Positions 1 through 11,652 of a stretch of 64,000 nt of DNA are shown here, in pieces (the first letter of the stretch is position 1; each line of letters opens with the position of its first letter). The position numbers and the translations under genes were made by a program. The notes beneath the pieces are model-generated. The model searched no databases, had not been told where the DNA came from, and was given only the letters and a program-made list of their open reading frames with translations. This DNA is from Turnera subulata (Eukaryota > Streptophyta > Magnoliopsida > Malpighiales > Passifloraceae), in NCBI GenBank assembly GCA_028386065.3, contig JAKUCV010000874.1, forward strand, positions 97,572-161,571, written 5' to 3'.

Positions 1-505
1 ACGGAGGACCGGTTACCTTGCTGATTGGATGCATGTTTGCTATGCATTGCATGCTTTGAGTGGTTATTGCTTGTGTGCACATTTGCTTACTGAGTTTTAT
101 ACTCACCCCCTATCCTCCTCCCCTTGTCTTGCAGGTGCGAGAAAGAGTGTACGGGCAGTAGGTCGATGGGTATATAGCTGGGATGGTCATTTAATTGGTT
201 GTTAAATTGTAATAATTTGCTAAAGAACTTATAACTCGGTTTATAAGTGGTAATGCCCCTTGTAGCAAGAATTTTATAACATTAGTGATTATGGCTTAGT
301 AAATGAGTTTATATAATTAATATCTTCTGTTGCCTTTGTGTATGTTGTTTTGCTTCCGTTTATACTGCGCTTGAGTTTTGGTTAGTAACCCGCTAGGCAA
401 AGGCGACTAGCTTCGATGTGTTCGAGTATAGGCCTTGGGGTGCCTTGTGGCACGATGTGGGTGCACATGGTGCCTGGCCGGTCATGCTTAGGCGGGGGCA
501 TGACA
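1..505 (+). repeat. 5' LTR, 3'-terminal part only
   Basis: Aligned by eye with 3914-4421 there are about five differences in some 505 bases, including one indel in the run of C near 105/4021. The terminus is TGACA at 501-505. The low divergence implies a fairly recent insertion. Confidence 0.85.
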
Positions 506-509
506 AATG

Positions 510-521
510 TGGTAGCGGAGC
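510..521 (+). other. Primer binding site, variant initiator-Met type
   Basis: TGGTAGCGGAGC begins four bases after the LTR end. The usual plant PBS complementary to initiator tRNA-Met is TGGTATCAGAGC, so this one differs at two of twelve positions. The same variant recurs at 12960-12971 and 44949-44960 (minus strand). Confidence 0.75.
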
Positions 522-2015
522 ATAGTTATAAAATTTTGCTAAGGGGCATAGGCTGTTGAGTCTTGGCTAGTACCCATCGAGTTAGAGGTTGGGGGTTTGG
601 TGAGAGACTTATGTCTTATATATTTTGTTTGTGTTTTATATGTTGTTCTATTTTTGTGTTTGCTTGATATGCAAATCGGAAAATTCATGGACATGTTGTT
701 TGGGCATGAAATGGTTGAGAATGTGGTACTAAAGGAAGTGAGCAATGGTGTTGTGAATTTGGAAATGTTTAAAGCATAATGGATGATGTTGCAGAACCTA
801 AGGATGAGCAAGGTATGAGGGAAATGTTTGTGATTGTAGAGTTTTGGTTTACAACTTGCAATAAAGGATGCATGATGTTTGTGTTGGAATTTTAAGTGTT
901 ACAAGTAGTAACATATGGAGGGAAGGTTTATGAATGGTCTGGACAAATCCCACAGGTGAGGGTATTTGAGTTGGTTTGGGTTACTTTGATATGTGTGTGA
1001 AGTACTTCATCTTTTTGTGAGGTATAAGCGGAGTGGCGCTGCGGAAGCGTGATTTGCTTATTTGGGATGCTATTGGCATGCTGTCGTGCTGTTGATGGGC
1101 AGTTAGCACGCTGCAACATTGTTGGTGCCCAATCGGTGCAATTGGTGTTCATACGGCCGCAGCCAATCAAGAGTTGCCAAATATCAGGGGAATTTTGGCC
1201 CAGTTAGGGCAATAGGCTTGGTTGGCCGATTAGAGCTCGATTATGCATACTAGTATACGAGTAGAGCATTTTGAGGTTCGGTTGGGACAGTTGGCCTTGT
1301 TGGTCAATTGGTATAGCGATGTGCGGGTAGCATACTTTGTGGCCAGATGAGATAATTGGTCGTGACGGCCAATTGGCTGGTTGAGTGCAAGTAGTGCACC
1401 ATTATGGGGTGAATAAGAGAAAGAAGGTATTAGTGATGAGAAAATGAACATATGGGTTAAGATAGCTTAGAGAGCTATGTATCATGTTAAAGAGTTATAG
1501 TGGGAACTCATATGGTTACATTTGGAAGGCTAACAGTACATTGCACAATTTTACTTGATTTTACTTTGTGGCCACAATTTATAATGTTATGAAAGAAATA
1601 TGCAAGTACTATTTAGCCTAACCATTTGTACCGCGATAAGGAGTGCTAGATTGTTGATAGAACTAGAATCTATAAGATTCCTATTGAATCGTCAAGGTTT
1701 GTGAAACGGGTTAATGTGAGTTATGTTCATAAGGATATATGAGGATTGTACATTTGGATTGTCCATTGTAAGTATCAAATGTGAGAGACATTAAGGAGTT
1801 GAGGTTGAAGTCGAGAGTGAAATTCGAGGCCAATGGATAGGAGATACATTGGACTGAGTTATGAGTTGAGTAGCACAGTTGAGATATATTGGAAGTAATG
1901 AGGAATAATGGGATAGCATATGAGCATAATGGGGAAGATGATTGAGAGTTACATCAACGGGTTGATGTTATCTGTAAGGATAGAGTAACATCTGAATTTC
2001 GCGGACGAAATTCTT

Positions 2016-2026
2016 GAAGGAGGGGA
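2016..2026 (+). other. Polypurine tract
   Basis: GAAGGAGGGGA lies immediately upstream of the 3' LTR, where plus-strand priming is expected. Confidence 0.75.
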
Positions 2027-2029
2027 TGA

Positions 2030-4421
2030 TGTGATGCCCCGGGTACACTTAGGTACCAAGGGGGAATACTTATTTGATGAGAGCCGGGTGTTACTTGTCC
2101 TTCGAGGACATTTTACTTAGTTGGATTGTGTATTCGGTATCTTGTGTGTGATGCTCACATTTCATGTGTACATGATACTATGGGTTTCGGATCAGTAACA
2201 CATGCTAGTAGTGGATTGAGGATAGTGATGCACATAGGCTTGGCCTAGTGTGCGCAAACGGGTTCATGGTGACCCGAAGGCACGGATGATCTATTTAGCG
2301 GATACCGAGTGCTCGACTTGATTAATCAGTCAATAAGTGATGGATTATGTTGGTAATATATTAATTAGGTGCAATAAGTGCATTGGAGGCACAATTGCAC
2401 AAGGGAAATACCCGTTGGCTCGAGTTGGCACGAAATGGTGCACAACGGGGGCACCGGGGTGTCCGTCGGTGTACAATTGGACCCGATGATGTGTAAACTC
2501 ATGATTGGCCAAACCGACCAATCAGAATGAGACGTGTGTCTCGGGAATAAGCTGCTGGTGGTTTTAGTGTGCAAGCTAGTAGGTTGAGTGTCATGGTTCA
2601 ATTGGTAGGAAAACAAGCACGAGGTGGCACGTGCTTGTGCAAGTGGCAGCACTTAGGCAAGAGGTGGCAAGTGGGAGCTTACTCACCTACTTGCCTATGC
2701 TTTAAGGGGGTGAAGCAGGCACCTCTTACTCATTTGTTCCAGATGAAATTCGTGTAGAGAGAGAGAGGGGAAAGAGAGGAAAAGGAGAGAGGTAGAGAGG
2801 TGAGGCTATGGTGGTTCTGCTCTCGGGCAGAATGACCCTTGCTCACAAAAAATAGGATTCCGGCCAAAATACCGGTTGGAATTGAGTGAAACCAAAGCCT
2901 ATGATTAGATAACATCTGTAGCTTTCATATGGGACCAGTTATGTAGGTTTTGGAGTAGAAATGAGAGAGTTATAGACTCTCCAAATTGACTGTGCTGCGA
3001 CTGTCCAGTAGCAGTCATGCTGCTTGACCTAGTGTTGGTATTAAAAGCATATCTGAGGATAAAGAGCTCGGATTAGGTTGTTCTTTGGTGTTCTGGAAAG
3101 CTGAGACATAGGGCTACAACTCTTATGTTGAGGCCCGAACCTGGTTCAGCCGTTAAGGGCGTTAGATTTCGGGTTGAATTTCCTACTAGTGCAGGGCAGC
3201 TTCTGCCCGAATTGTGAAAGATAAGTGTTGTGACTTTGGATTGTGATTTCTATGCTACGGCTGCTATGATTGTGTTATAATGTGTATTTATGTGTGTGTG
3301 ACAGAGACTTATGACCCCAGGATGCCCAAGGGCTCCAAAGGGTAGGAATTCTTAGCATTTGGTGCCTAAGTGCTAGGTAAGTAGATGATGCGTACTTGTG
3401 ATAGTTGCTAATGTGTGCTTGCTGGGTAGATAGCCCAATTGCTTGGTTTGCTTGCTGTTGGCACCTATGGTGCATTCTGTAATGGTTATTTTCCTATGGT
3501 TGGCTTGCTGGTTATGCCCAAGGGGCTGTGCATCATTTGCATTTGCATCATTGCATTCATGGAGATCGTTGGCCAATAGATCATGTGGGTAGTGCAAGCG
3601 GGGCTTGTACGTACCGAGAGATTGGTGGGCACTTGTGATGTGCGCCACATGACAGGTTATGGAACCTTGCGGAGGATTATTCCTGCTTGGTATTATTGAC
3701 AGGTTGGGTCACTGCGGTGTGGGATCCGCTTGGCCAAAGGGTGGTGCTACAAATGGCGCTGTGTGTGGCTCAGTAGCAAGCCATATGCACATTGTTGGAT
3801 ATTCGGTTATGCCTCGTACGTGGGGCTGTGGGATTCGGTTCTGCATGTGTGTAGGGCTGCCGGGTTATGCAAGTAGGCCCGGAGTACATCACTTGGCTTA
3901 CCCGTGGGCCTGATCACGGAGGACCGGTTACCTTGCTGATTGGATGCATGTTTGCTATGCATTGCATGCTTTGAGTGGTTATTGCTTGTGTGCACATTTG
4001 CTTACTGAGTTTTATACTCACCCCCCTATCCTCCTCCCCTTGTCTTGCAGGTGCGAGAAAGAGTGTACGGGCAGTAGGTCGATGGGTATATAACCGGGAT
4101 GGTCATTTAATTGGTTGTTAAATTGTAATAATTTGCTAAAGAACTTATAACTCAGTTTATAAGTGGTAATGCCCCTTGTAGCAAGAATTTTATAACATTA
4201 GTGATTATGGCTTAGTAAATGAGTTTATATAATTAATATCTTCTGTTGCCTTTGTGTATGTTGTTTTGCTTCCGTTTATACTGCGCTTGAGTTTTGGTTA
4301 GTAACCCGCTAGGCAAAGGCGACTAGCATCGATGTGTTCGAGTATAGGCCTTGGGGTGCCTTGTGGCACGATGTGGGTGCACATGGTGCCTGGCCGGTCA
4401 TGCTTAGGCGGGGGCGTGACA
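2030..4421 (+). repeat. 3' LTR, about 2.39 kb
   Basis: The LTR starts within TGATGTGATGCCCC (2027-2040; the exact first base is uncertain) and ends with TGACA at 4417-4421. Its last 508 bases match window positions 1-505. It contains a leader-like module at about 3047-3145 that recurs in two other elements (see findings). Confidence 0.85.
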
Positions 4422-5726
4422 CCCTTAGCAAGTGCTCTTAGTTAATCTTTTAAGGAAAAATGGTTGCCCTCTTTAAGGACCTCCTAGATAACTCAAAGTG
4501 CAGCTAGATAAGCTCCCCTATGAGTTGGGGGCTAGAGTGATGGAACATTCTACCAAAAGGGTCGTCATGGACGTTGACTTGCTAGGAACATCCCACCAAA
4601 AGAGCTCCCGTCATGTCATTGAGGAACCATGAGTACCTATGAGTCAAGGAACTCCTTCCGAGCTGGTCCTAACTTATTGGGAGCATTCCATTGAAAGATG
4701 GCTATAGGTCATATCGCTTATGGAAATCACAAAAGTAAGAAAATGGGAGGCCATGCAGTTAAATCTAGTTGAAAAAACAACAAAAAGGCAAAAAGTCTTG
4801 TGATAAGTAAAGAGTGGGGGCTTCATACAAATCCAAATGAGACTTCCTGCAGGTCCGGAAAAAGGTGTAAAAGCCAAAATCAGCTTAATATGAGCTCAAC
4901 AAAATCCTCAAATGGCCTTATATAAGGACCACTAACTTGGGCAGGGGGCTTAATGGGCGTTCAATTTCGACAAAATAAAATTCAAGTCAAACTTTTGGTC
5001 ACTAAGTGAGCTTGCATCAACAAGGGGGTAATCCACAAACTCAATGAAAGACTCAAATAGACTTGTTGAGATCCTGATTAAATTAGCCAAGTAAGGCGAT
5101 CTAATGCGTGAGGACAACTAAAGTAAAAGCATTTCTTGGAGAAAATAAACTCTAAGGAATATTGTTACACAATTTCTCTCAGAGTTGAGGGCTAGTGATA
5201 ACATATGGAATTTCACCCTTAGCCCAACAATAAGATCAAGTCTTAGGTCCAAGCCCATCCTGGACCACCAAGGCTAAGGTCCAGGGAGAAGCCTTAAGTC
5301 CAAGCCCGCCCGAGACCTCCAAGGCTAAGGTTCGTTTGACCAAGTCTAGCTTGGACCACCAAGTCTTAGGTCCAAGGCAAGGAATTATGTCCAAGTCCAG
5401 CTTGGACCACCAAGGGGCTGAATTCCCCTATAAATAGACCTTCTTTACAACTTCTCAAGGGACCTTGCTCATTCATCTAAATTCTTACTCTCTCTCTTGC
5501 CTCCTCTCTCTACAAAATCCTCTATCGGACTTAGGCATCGGAGTGTTAACCGAGGTCACAAACCCTGGACCTCCCCGGGTCCTACTCTTTGTTGGTCTTT
5601 GCAGGTCCTATAGGCAACCTTCCCAGGTCCTACTCTCTCCAGGTCCTAGTCTTTACTGATCCCTGCAAGTCCTACAAGCACAAGGACCTTCCCAAAGGCA
5701 TCGTCCATATAAAGGTAAATCCAGTA
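4422..5726 (+). mobile_element. Tat-like LTR retrotransposon fragment (3' region plus LTR)
   Basis: No coding motif is visible. A purine-rich stretch followed by TGATAACATATGG near 5191 looks like a polypurine tract and LTR start. From there to about 5726 the sequence has an LTR layout: diverged repeats around CAAGTCYAGCTTGGACCACC (5220-5415), a TATA box, then a pyrimidine-rich CTCTCT leader. The downstream stretch around GACTTAGGCATCGGAGTG resembles leaders I associate with Tat-type elements. It is cut by the minus-strand chromovirus at about 5727. The family assignment is an inference. Confidence 0.5.
5429..5436 (+). promoter_or_regulatory. Probable LTR TATA box
   Basis: TATAAATA sits in the middle of the putative LTR, upstream of a CT-rich leader (5480-5520). 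This is the expected U3/R arrangement. Confidence 0.5.
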
Positions 5727-8194
5727 TTTTTACAACCGTACACAGTAAACACGTGCCAGTACATACAATATAAAATACAATTATAGTAATCCCAAATACA
5801 ACATCCGTCACCCGATCCCGGGGATCATTATTCAATCCATAACAATCTAAAAGCCCAACAGCAGCAACAAAATACATATAATACAGCAACAACAACATAT
5901 AAAATACAGCAGCGGAAGTCTTAGAATGAGATGCAGCAGAGGTATGAATCCGGGGACTGGTGTAGTAGAAACAGCAGCTGGCCGAACCACGTACCTGTAC
6001 TATGAGCAACTCATCCTACGGGATGAAACCCCGCAGGCGAGGGGTGAGTCCGAAGTGCTCACCGACGAAGGATAAACAGTAATATGCAGGTACCACAATC
6101 AAACTCAATTATCTAGTCGTACCACTACTTTCTATGTGCAAATAAGTCGTCAACAAAACTTCCAATTATCCAATTATCTCATCATATCAGTTTATCCACA
6201 ATCAACCATCAACAACAACAGCAAAAATACCACAATCAAACTCAATTGGCTCAGCAGTTCAACCAGGCAAAATAATCACAGAAAAACAAACACAGTATCA
6301 TGTGAACCATACCAAAGGTTATCCATCCTCACCTTCGTCGATTTCCCTACTCTTGGAAGTCCTCAAATTGTCCCGGCTCTGGTTCCTCGGGATACTGTTT
6401 GTTATCAGCTCCTAAATAGCAAACAATAGCATATACTCACATAAGATGCACATAAATGCAAATGATGCTATACCGTAAAAAGAAAACCTAAACTGGTTCG
6501 TTTACGTCCCGGTGAAACCCCGTTATCAACATCATTCACCATTTATTATTCCTGTGTCAAAATACCATACTGTATTTATACCCGGTTATTATTCCGGTAT
6601 AATACTTTGATAATCCCCTTTCCAAAATATTTGATAAAAATAATTATCACCACCTATTTTCTTCTTAAAAAATTATAGTTATAATCTCTCTCTTTTTTTT
6701 TTAGAAATTAGTCACGCATATATATATTTTACGGTAAAACATTTACATAGTTTATTTCCTTAAGAGTATTTACTATAGTCATGTTATGCTCATCTTATTT
6801 TCTTGTAAATTTTTATTTACCATATCATATTTACATATTTCCAAAAGTTCCTACCTTATAGTATTATGCTTATTGTCTTATTTATTTATTTCCAAAGTCA
6901 TATTCCTTCTACGATATACCATATACCCTTCCATATTATTTCTAGAAATATAAGCCTTGCAATTATTATTATTATTATTTTTTTTCCAGTTAATTTCTTT
7001 TTTTTTCCAAAATTTCCATATTTGTTTATTTATATTTTATTATTATTATTATTTTTTTTACTGGACTAGGCCTGATTAGTACTGTCCAGCCCACTACATA
7101 GAGCCCAGGCAGGCCCACGCAGCGAGCCCAGTAGAACCACTAGCCCAACCCACTCCAAACCCAAGCTCCAAGCCCAACACCCAAAACCAAAACCCAAGCC
7201 CATACCCCATCAGGCCGGGTCAACCCGCGACCCGCATCATGACCCATCCGGGTCGAAATCCCCACAAACGGGTCTACTCACCTCGGGGTTTGCAGACGGC
7301 GGCGGCGCGACGGCGAGCTGGCGAGGACGACGCCTGTGGCGAGGCGAGGGCGGCTGACGAGGCGACGTGCTGCGGTGGCTGCAGGAGAGGAGGAGGCGGT
7401 CGTTGTGGTGTCGTGTGAGCTGGTGACTTCGTCGGATCGAGTTCTACGGCGGCGGCGTCTTACAGCGGGCGACGAGTGAGGAGGAAGAGGGGAGGAAGGA
7501 GGAGAAGATGGTGGCGGCGTGGGGTTGTGGTGGTGCAGGTGGCGTCGATGGTGGTAGGCGCGGGTGTGGCTCGGGAAAGGAGAAGAAGAAAGAAAGAAAA
7601 AGAAAAAGAAAAGGAAAAAAAGAAAGGGAGAGGGGGTCTCGGGTGATGTGTGTGTGTGTGTGTGTGTGTTTTTTTTTTCCTGGTTGGTTTTTAGTATTGC
7701 AGGAAGGGAAGGATACTCGGTTGTAGGGAAGGAGAAGATGAGTTGGGTGTGTGTTTGAATGCAGAAGGGAAGAGCAATTTATAGGCGGGAAAAAGGAATG
7801 TAGGAAAAATTTAGTGGAGAAGGAAGATATTCAGTGGACGGCAGATGAATATGGCGTATTGGGAGGCTGCCTCCATTATGCAGTTACTATGCTGCATAGT
7901 GAAGCATGTTTTATCCGGACCAGAAAATAACTGTAATGCCCTCTTGACTTAATTTCTAGCCCGATAATTCGAGGTTAAACCTGACTTTTCTTAAGATTCC
8001 TGGACCCGAAAAATGCCAACTCTGGTCTGAAAAATCCGCAGAAAAATCGGGAACGTGGGGTAAGGGTCGGTTTCGGAATCTGATGCATTATTTACCCTGA
8101 AATAATTACCCAAGATTAATTTCATTAGGTAAATTACTTGTACAAATCATTTTACAGTCTTGGTAAAAACACAAATTTTACCCGGGCCATTATA
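5727..8194 (-). repeat. 3' LTR of the chromovirus (about 2.47 kb, internally deleted and end-truncated)
   Basis: It matches the 5' LTR at 12975-15810. It lacks the outermost 10-20 bases on its left end and about 300 bp corresponding to roughly 13380-13680 of the other LTR (the join is near 6092-6110), plus a short segment near 5760. Its inner edge is at 8194, next to the polypurine tract. Confidence 0.85.
6011..6068 (-). other. Structured LTR block, copy in the 3' LTR
   Basis: On the minus strand three short inverted repeats lie end to end: GGTGAG with CTCACC around a nine-base loop, CCCC with GGGG around a GC loop, and CATCC with GGATG around CGTA. The block is nearly identical at 13300-13358 and 53196-53255. 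Function unknown. Confidence 0.5.
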
Positions 8195-8195
8195 G

Positions 8196-8211
8196 TCTAC
8201 CCCCCTTAAAA
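8196..8211 (-). other. Polypurine tract of the chromovirus
   Basis: On the minus strand this reads TTTTAAGGGGGGTAGA and directly precedes the 3' LTR. Confidence 0.8.
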
Positions 8212-8235
8212 GAATTTTGTCCTCAAAATTCATTC

Positions 8236-8556
8236 CTATTCTGTGAAAAGATGCGGATACTGGGACCACATGTGTTCTTCAACTTCCCATGTAGACTCGT
8301 TAGCGGAATGCTTACTCCACTTGACCTTGACCATAGGAATGGTACGGTTCCGCAACTGCCAAACTTCTCGAGCAAGAATCTGTTCCGGCACTTCTGTGTA
8401 GGTAAGATCCTCTGCTACCTCAACATCCACTGGGGCAACAATGTGACTAAGATCCGACCGATATCTCCTCAGCATAGAGACATGGAACACGTCATGAATA
8501 CGTGATAGCTCATCAGGTAAGGATAACCTGTAAGCTAGTGGTCCAATTCTCTCCAC
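8236..8556 (-). pseudogene. Integrase C-terminus and chromodomain of the chromovirus pol
   Basis: The translation has the conserved integrase tail (RIGPLAYRLSLP, then IHDVFHVSMLR) followed by a chromodomain-like segment with VKVKWSKH and STWEVEEHM. Chromodomains of this type are thought to guide integration to marked chromatin. It is in the same frame as the integrase segment but separated from it by stops at 8623-8625 and 8569-8571. Confidence 0.85.
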
Positions 8557-8622
8557 AATCTCATAAGGTCAGATATACCTTGGGCTCAGCTTCCCTCTCT
8601 TGCCGAACCTAATCACACCCTT

Positions 8623-9483
8623 CTAAGGTGCTACTCTAAGGAAAACCTTCTCACCAGTATTGTACTCCATCTCACGTCGGTGCTTGTCGGCGTAGCTCTT
8701 TTGCCGATCCTGAGCAGCTCTCATACACTGTCTCACCGTCTGGATCTTGTCCACTGTCTGTTGGACTAATTCCGGTCCAACGATCAGTCTCATACCTTCT
8801 TCATCCCAACACACTGGACTTCTACACTTCCTTCCATAGAGAGCCTCAAAAGGTGGCATACCAATGCTGGAATGGTAGCCGTTGTTATAAGCAAACTTTG
8901 CCAAGGGTAGATACTTATCCCAACTCCCACTGAAGTTAAGTGCACAAGCCCTCAACATGTCCTCCAGTGTCTGTATAGTCCTCTCAGACTGTCCATCTGT
9001 CTGAGGATGAAAAGTAGTGCTGAAGCTCAACTTGGTTCCCAAAGCAGCTTGTAAGCTCTTCCAGAAACGTGATGTGAACCTCGAATCTTTGTATGAGACT
9101 ATAGACTTTGGAATCCCATGTAGTCTCACAACCTCAGCAACATACTTACCCGCCAATGTGTCCATGGTATCAGTTTGGCAGAAACGTAGAAAATGTGCTG
9201 ATTTCGTTAATCGATCAACGATGACCCAAATAGCATCATGCTGCCTCCGAGTCATCGGTAAACCAATCACGAAATCCATAGCGATCTTCTCCCACTTCCA
9301 CTCTGGCACTGACAAAGATCTCAACTTTCCTGCTGGAGCTTGATGCTCAGCTTTCACCTGTTGGCAAGTAAGACATCTTGCAACATACTCTGCTACATCC
9401 TTCTTCATACGAGGCCACCAAAAATGGCTCTTAAGGTTCTGATACATCTTGGTGCTTCCAGGATGCATCGCATATGGCATCAT
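8623..9483 (-). pseudogene. Integrase segment of the chromovirus pol
   Basis: The zinc-binding region is visible (HPGSTKMYQNLKSHFWW, then CLTCQQVKAEH). The catalytic core has the first Asp (AMDFVIGLP) and the Glu (DGQSERTIQTLEDMLR). The second catalytic Asp, normally in an SDR context before the RFTS motif, is replaced by Tyr (VSYKDSRFTS). This copy therefore should not catalyse strand transfer. Confidence 0.9.
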
Positions 9484-9540
9484 ATGACCTTCTTCCAGGA
9501 TCTGACTATGTAGATTACTGACATTGGGTACACATACCCG

Positions 9541-10965
9541 TTACCCAATCATCAGTGCTCCATCATCAACTATACAGAACTTGTCCTCTTTTCCACTCCT
9601 TACTCCTTCTTTAAGCTTGATCAGGTCGGGATCTCCATCTTGTAACTCCACTATCCATCCTCTCAGATTAGACTTGACACTCATGTGTGCCAGTAAAGCT
9701 CCTGTATCATCAACTGTCAAACCGACTCCCAACTTCCTTAACTCGATAAGTGAGAACATCGAGTAGCTAGTGGAAGTATCCTCTGGTTGTCTCCGGCTCA
9801 AGGCATCCGCTACTACATTAGCCTTTCCTGGGTGATACTCGATAGTACAGTCATAGTCATTAAGTAACTCAACCCAACGTCTCTGTCGTAGGTTAAGCTC
9901 CTTCTGAGTCATGATGTACTTAAGACTCTTGTGATTAGTGAAAATCCGACACTTCTCCCCAATTAAGTAGTGTCTCAAAATCTTCAAAGCCAAAATCACA
10001 GCTGCCATCTCAAGATCATGCTTCAGATAATTCTTCTCATGAGTCCTCAACTGCCTAGAGGCGTAGACAATCACCCGTCCTTCTTGCATCAGCACGGCTC
10101 CTAAACCAAGTCTCGATGCATCACAAAACAACACATATTCAACTCCGAGCTTTGGTACTGTCAGAACCAGTGCTGTGGTCAGCTTCCTTTTGAGCTCTTC
10201 AAAACTCTGCTGACATTCCGGGCTCCAAACAAATGCCTGTTCTTTCCTTAACAGCTTGGTCATGGGACTTGCTATCAAAGAAAAACCTTCGATGAACCTC
10301 CGATAGTATCCTGCAAGTCCAAGAAAACTTCTGACTTCAGATACATTCTTTGGTGGTTCCCACTCCATCACGGCCTTTACCTTGGCAGGGTCAACCTTTA
10401 TTCCATCCCCCCCTACCATATGTCTAAGGAATGAAACTTCTCCAAGCCAAAATTCACACTTGCTGAATTTGGCATACAACTGCTTTTCCCGTAACCTCTG
10501 TAATACTATCCTCAAATGCTCCTCATGCTCCTCCTTGCTCTTAGAGTAAATGAGGATATCATCGATGAAGACCACAATAAACTTATCCAGAAACTCATTC
10601 AAGACCAAGTGCATCAAGCACATGAATACTGCTGGTGCATTGGTCAATCCGAACGGTACCACTGTGAACTCAAAATGACCATACCATGTGCGGAAGGCAG
10701 TCTTCGGTATGTCCTTCTCTGCAATCTTGATCTGATGATACCCAGACCAAAGATCAATCTTGGAAAACACAGTGGCTCCCTGTAACTGGTCAAATAAATC
10801 ATCAATCCTAGGCAACGGGTACTTGTTCTTAATTGTCACCTTGTTCAGCTGGCGGTAATCTACACACATCCGCAAGCTACCATCCTTCTCCTTGACAAAT
10901 AGAACTGGTGCACCCCATGGTAAGGTACTGGGTCTGATGAAACCCTTTTCTAACAGCTCATCCAA
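9541..10965 (-). pseudogene. Reverse transcriptase - RNase H segment of the chromovirus pol
   Basis: All RT blocks are present: [21 protein letters not shown], then [24 protein letters not shown], and the catalytic FIDDILIYS. RNase H follows with [13 protein letters not shown] and [13 protein letters not shown]. The segment usually read TDHKSL is TNHKSL here, so one catalytic Asp has become Asn. Upstream the frame is interrupted by a stop at 10981-10983 and a frame change near 11075; downstream by a stop at 9541-9543. Confidence 0.95.
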
Positions 10966-11068
10966 CTGCTTCTTCAGCTCCTAGAGCTCTATTGGTGCCA
11001 TCCTGTATGAAGCCATCGATATGGGTGTGACTCCTGGCATCAGGTCGATGGTATACTCAACCTCTCTA

Positions 11069-11652
11069 TCAGGGCAAACCTGGCAAATCATCTCGGAAGA
11101 CATCAAGGAACTCCTTCACCACTGATATATCTCCCGGGGTAGGATCCCGTGTATCAACACTTGTGATGTGGTTCAACAAAACACCTGGACCATGCGACTT
11201 CACTCCAGAATCCTGCATAGCAGAGATGCTACACGTAGCAGCAGCTCTCCTAATACCTGTTACCAAAACTTGTCGTCCACCATCGGAAGTCAGCAGCACT
11301 TCCTTAGTCCGACAGTTCACCAGGGCATTATACCGTGACAACCAATCCATCCCTAGGATTATGTCGAATCCCCCCATATTCATCATAACCAAACGTGCTA
11401 AGAAAACCTCGTCATTATAAGAAAGGAGAACATCCTTGCACACTTGTGTTAATCCACTATGCCAGCGGGTAACCTAACCCTCAACGGACATGCTAAACTC
11501 TCTTCCTTACAGCTATATTGTATGGCAAAACTCTGAGTGATAAAAGAATGTGTGGCATCAGGATCAATCAAAGTGTATGCAATACTATCGAAAGCTGTAA
11601 AGGTACCTGCAATAACATCAGCATTCTCTGGATCACCCTCAGCCATGATCAC
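11069..11652 (-). pseudogene. Protease region of the chromovirus, two frames
   Basis: The active-site region reads TLIDPDATHSFIT; the family usually has D-[ST/P]-G-A, so the Gly after the catalytic Asp region is replaced by Asp. The downstream conserved block FDIILGMDWLSRYNA is in a different frame (11443-11069), so an indel lies near 11445-11450. The segment ends in [17 protein letters not shown], the linker leading into RT. Confidence 0.85.

Larger units (their letters stand above)
506..2029 (+). other. Internal domain of the non-autonomous element, no coding capacity recognised
   Basis: Only short unrelated open frames occur here (none above about 100 codons), and none matches a retroelement protein motif I know. 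The last 30 bases before the polypurine tract (about 1995-2015) resemble the conserved 3' end of Tekay/Del internal regions. Confidence 0.7.
1..4421 (+). mobile_element. Non-autonomous Ty3/gypsy-type LTR retrotransposon (LARD-like), 5' end outside window
   Basis: Positions 1-505 are repeated almost identically at 3914-4421, so they are the ends of two LTRs in the same orientation. A primer binding site follows the first copy and a polypurine tract precedes the second LTR. The internal region (506-2029) is only about 1.5 kb. I find no gag, protease, reverse transcriptase or integrase motif in any frame, so the element could only move using proteins from a relative. The internal 3' end reads like the usual end of a Tekay/Del polyprotein region just before the polypurine tract, which suggests derivation from that lineage. 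The 5' LTR start and its target duplication lie outside the window. Confidence 0.85.

Noticed and set aside
539..1451. Small open frames inside the non-autonomous element
   Set aside because: Short, on both strands, no retroelement motif; the interior appears non-coding.
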